A DNA stretch of 64,000 nt from Diphasiastrum complanatum (Eukaryota > Streptophyta > Lycopodiopsida > Lycopodiales > Lycopodiaceae), in assembly GCA_029204225.1 (NCBI GenBank), contig CM055097.1, positions 38,925,106 to 38,989,105 on the forward strand, written 5' to 3'. This document shows positions 61,755 to 64,000 of the stretch, in pieces. The notes beneath the pieces were generated by a model that worked only from the letters and a program-made list of their open reading frames with translations, did not search any database and had not been told where the DNA came from. Made by a program: the position numbers and the translations under genes. Position 1 is the first letter of the stretch, and every line of letters starts with the position of its first letter.

Positions 61755-62305
61755 CTTGGTAGCTTCATCAAGTTTAGCGTGCTGAAGAACTTCTTATGCT
61801 TGATTATGGGAAGTGCTTTGGTGAAAATGTCTGCAACCATTTATGTCGTGGAGCAGTATTGAATGATCACTTGCCCTAAGAAGACTTTCTCTCGAATGAA
61901 ATGATACTGGATTTCTATGTGCTTGGATTTGCCATAAAATCTGGAATTTAGTGACAATGAAATACAGCTCATGTTGTCACACAGAATGATGGTAGCATTA
62001 AACTGAGTGTGATGTAAGTCGTGAAGTAACAACTTGATCCATATAGCTTCTTATGAAGCTCGACATGCTACGATGTACTCCATCTCTGTTGAAGAAAGTG
62101 CGATTGATTTCTACTTCCTTAAATTCCACAAAATCGGTCCCTCTGCCAGATAGAAACAGGACCCGAAGGTAGATTTTCTGGTAGAGACTGTTCCTGCCCA
62201 ATCTGAGTCGGAATAGCCTTGCAGGACAAGTGGGTCGATAGCATTTCCATCGTAACATAAGATGTGATCTAAACTTCCTTGAATATATCTCATCACTCTC
62301 TTCAA
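61755..62305 (-). pseudogene. Copia RNase H
   Basis: 62305-62111: MKRVMRYIQGSLDHILCYDG and GYSDSDWAGTVSTRKSTFG with the metal-binding Asp positions. 62032-61841: ILCDNMSCISLSLN and SKHIEIQYHFIREKV. After a shift, about 61830 onward gives MVADIFTKAL and a stop near 61745. At least two frame breaks. Confidence 0.85.
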
Positions 62306-63182
62306 TGCTTTCCAATGAGAGATCTTAGTGAATGATAAGGGTACTTCGCTAAGTCGAGTACTTCACTATCAGTCTCAGCACAAGAAGGTTTTGTCAATAC
62401 TATACTTGGATCCATTGGAGTATCAATTGGTTTGCAATCAGACATATGAAATTTTTTTAAAATGACTTTTAGATATGTCTGCTGACTAATATAGATCTTA
62501 TTCTGAAGTCTATCTCTAGTAATGTGAATTCCTAGCAAAGAATGAACAGCCCCTAAATCAGTCATGTCAAATTCCTTTGACAAATCACTCTTAATAGTGT
62601 GCAGAAGAGAAGTGTTGTTAGACAAAATAAACGCATCATCTACAAAAAGAACTATGTGAACTAAATTGGTGCCTATATGCTTTGAATAAACATTACAGTC
62701 AGCTGAATTATTTGCAAATCCCAATTGAATGGGATAAGAGTTGATTCTATCGAACCATGATCTTGCGGCCTGTTTCAGACCATAGATTGCTTTGTGCAGC
62801 TTGCACACTTTGTGCTCTTGGACTTGACATGGAATCCTTCCGGTTGGAAGGTATACAGCTCCTCTCAAACATTGTCGTTGAGAAATGTTGTCTTGACATC
62901 CATTTGGTGCATTTCGAGGTCTTTGGCAGCTGCTAATGTGATCAGAGTCCTGATTGACTGTATCTTAACGATAGGACTGAATATTTCTTGGTAATCCACT
63001 CCTTGGACTTGAGTGAATTTTTTAGCCACCAGTCGTGCTTTCCATTTAGCAATGGAACTATCAGACTTGATCTTCTTCTTGAAGATCCAATTGTTGTCGA
63101 TAGCTCTCTGGGGAAGTCGACCAGTGTCTAGGTCTGGTTTGTCAAAAGTGAGCTGTACTCGCTTTCCATAGCATCTTTCCAC
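62302..63182 (-). pseudogene. Copia reverse transcriptase
   Basis: 63182-62865: NNWIFKKKIKSDSSIAKWKA, RLVAKKFTQVQGVDYQEIFS and MHQMDVKTTFLNDNV. 62868-62302: KAIYGLKQAARSWFDRI, active-site box IVLFVDDAFILSNN (FVDD, Y to F), DMTDLGAVHSLLGIHI and CKPIDTPMDPS. A one-base slip at about 62866 separates the two frames. Otherwise little damaged. Confidence 0.9.
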
Positions 63183-63230
63183 TTCACAGCATCCTTGGAG
63201 TTGATTGCTTTGGCTAGGCTCTCTAGTTCT

Positions 63231-63996
63231 TTAGAAGAAGTCTAGAATGTTGAGGTGTATACCTCTCAGGAACTGTCCTAGTTTGTGAGGATCTGCGGAC
63301 GTTCTATTGACCAAGATGCACTGATTCTTCTTTTGAACTTCTCCAGATCTACTCGAGCTTGCTTGGTTTGGTTTGGTGACAGGTACTGTCTGTTGCTCGG
63401 CTTCTGTAGCTGTAGCTACAAGTTCTATAGAAGAATCATCAACGTTGGAAGGTTGAATGCTAGGTAGAATAGGATGAAATAACATAGCATCATCTATCAA
63501 TGGCTGTTTGAAATCATAATATGCATGTTCTTGAAATATTACATCCCTAGAGATAAATACTACATTGGTGGATGGGTCATAAACTTTATAAGCTTTATGT
63601 TCATCAGGATAGCCAATGAAAATACATTTATTTGTCCTATGATCTAGCTGCTTCTTAAGCTGTTTAGGAATGTGACAAAACATATACAACCAAAGATTCT
63701 TAAATGGCTGACACTGGGCTTGTGCCCATGCCAAACTTCATAAGGAGTTTTGTTGTTGACGGCTTTGGTGCTGGATCTGTTCTGCACGTAACAAGTTGTG
63801 GCAGTAGCTTCTGCCTAGAACTTCGCAGGTAGGTGTGCTTGATGTAACATTGATCTGGCTGAGTTGAGAAGAGTTCGGTTCTTCCTTTCTGCAATCCCAT
63901 TCTGTTGAGGTGAATAGGAAGTAGTAAACTATCTTTTGATGCCACGTTCAGCCAGGTAGTCGGATATCTCGTTGGAGATGTATTTGCCACCACCAT
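63231..63996 (-). pseudogene. Copia integrase, C-terminal two thirds
   Basis: Across shifts, the minus strand reads TDGGGKYIS (second catalytic Asp), YSPQQNGIAERKNRTLL (catalytic Glu), NSARSMLHQAHLP, and TPYEVWHGHKP. Then 63734-63231 has KQLKKQLDHRTNKCIFIGYP, AYKVYDPSTNVVFISRDVIF and a Ser/Thr-rich tail. A TAG replaces a codon after GIKR. Confidence 0.85.
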
Positions 63997-64000
63997 CAGT

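Larger units (their letters stand above)
61740..64000 (-). mobile_element. Ty1/copia element, cut by the window end
   Basis: From the right: integrase core starting TDGGGKYIS at the window edge, integrase C-terminus, RT, RNase H, polypurine tract and 3' LTR. Order and 3' signals are complete, but frameshifts break the polyprotein at several points. gag, protease and the 5' LTR lie outside. Confidence 0.9.

Overview
This is nuclear DNA from a land plant, most likely a flowering plant. The lineage below that cannot be fixed from the sequence. Evidence: a split gene for the plant mitochondrial protein cytochrome c oxidase subunit 5C, plant Ty1/copia and Ty3/gypsy retroelements primed by initiator tRNA-Met, a chromodomain-type gypsy remnant, long (CT)n tracts, and an AT-rich, gene-poor layout. 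Most of the window is transposable-element debris in several layers.

Layout. 0.4-1.0 kb holds protein-like fragments of unknown origin. 1.89-4.78 kb is a minus-strand, copia-like non-autonomous LTR element with only a gag-like frame. 4.8-5.8 kb has unidentified plus-strand coiled-coil frames. 6.9-9.65 kb is a minus-strand Ty3/gypsy pol, joined near 9.64 kb to a minus-strand copia element (9.6-13.7 kb). That copia element has lost its integrase and carries a plus-strand insertion with two related domains. 15.29-15.79 kb is a solo LTR with a target-site duplication. 16.6-17.4 kb is the COX5C gene (minus strand), the one confidently recognised host gene. 21.0-25.5 kb is a very decayed gypsy element. 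25.9-27.9 kb is a copia remnant with a MITE-like insertion. 29.1-33.4 kb is a 1.8 kb direct duplication. 35.15-35.71 kb is a dense array of a 10-bp motif in both orientations. 36.8-38.9 kb holds two copia fragments. 40.4-41.4 kb is the end of a reverse-transcriptase-type (LINE-like) frame. 44.99-50.00 kb is a complete, young-looking, non-coding LTR element with 1.2 kb LTRs and TSD CAAGG. 52.56-53.42 kb is a probable two-exon host gene of unknown function, with ACGT-box motifs upstream. 56.2-57.35 kb is a chromovirus 3' end. 57.4-57.9 kb is a patchwork of copia ends in opposite orientations. 60.5-64.0 kb is a minus-strand copia element that runs out of the window.

How the parts relate. COX5C and the 52.6 kb gene sit as small islands between elements. 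The autonomous copia and gypsy pol remnants are all broken by stops, frameshifts or deletions. The two non-autonomous LTR elements (1.9-4.8 and 45.0-50.0 kb) keep only cis signals (LTRs, PBS, PPT) and would have depended on proteins from elsewhere. Both carry degenerate repeats in the leader next to the primer-binding site. All gene calls come from reading the sequence and recalling families; no database search was run.
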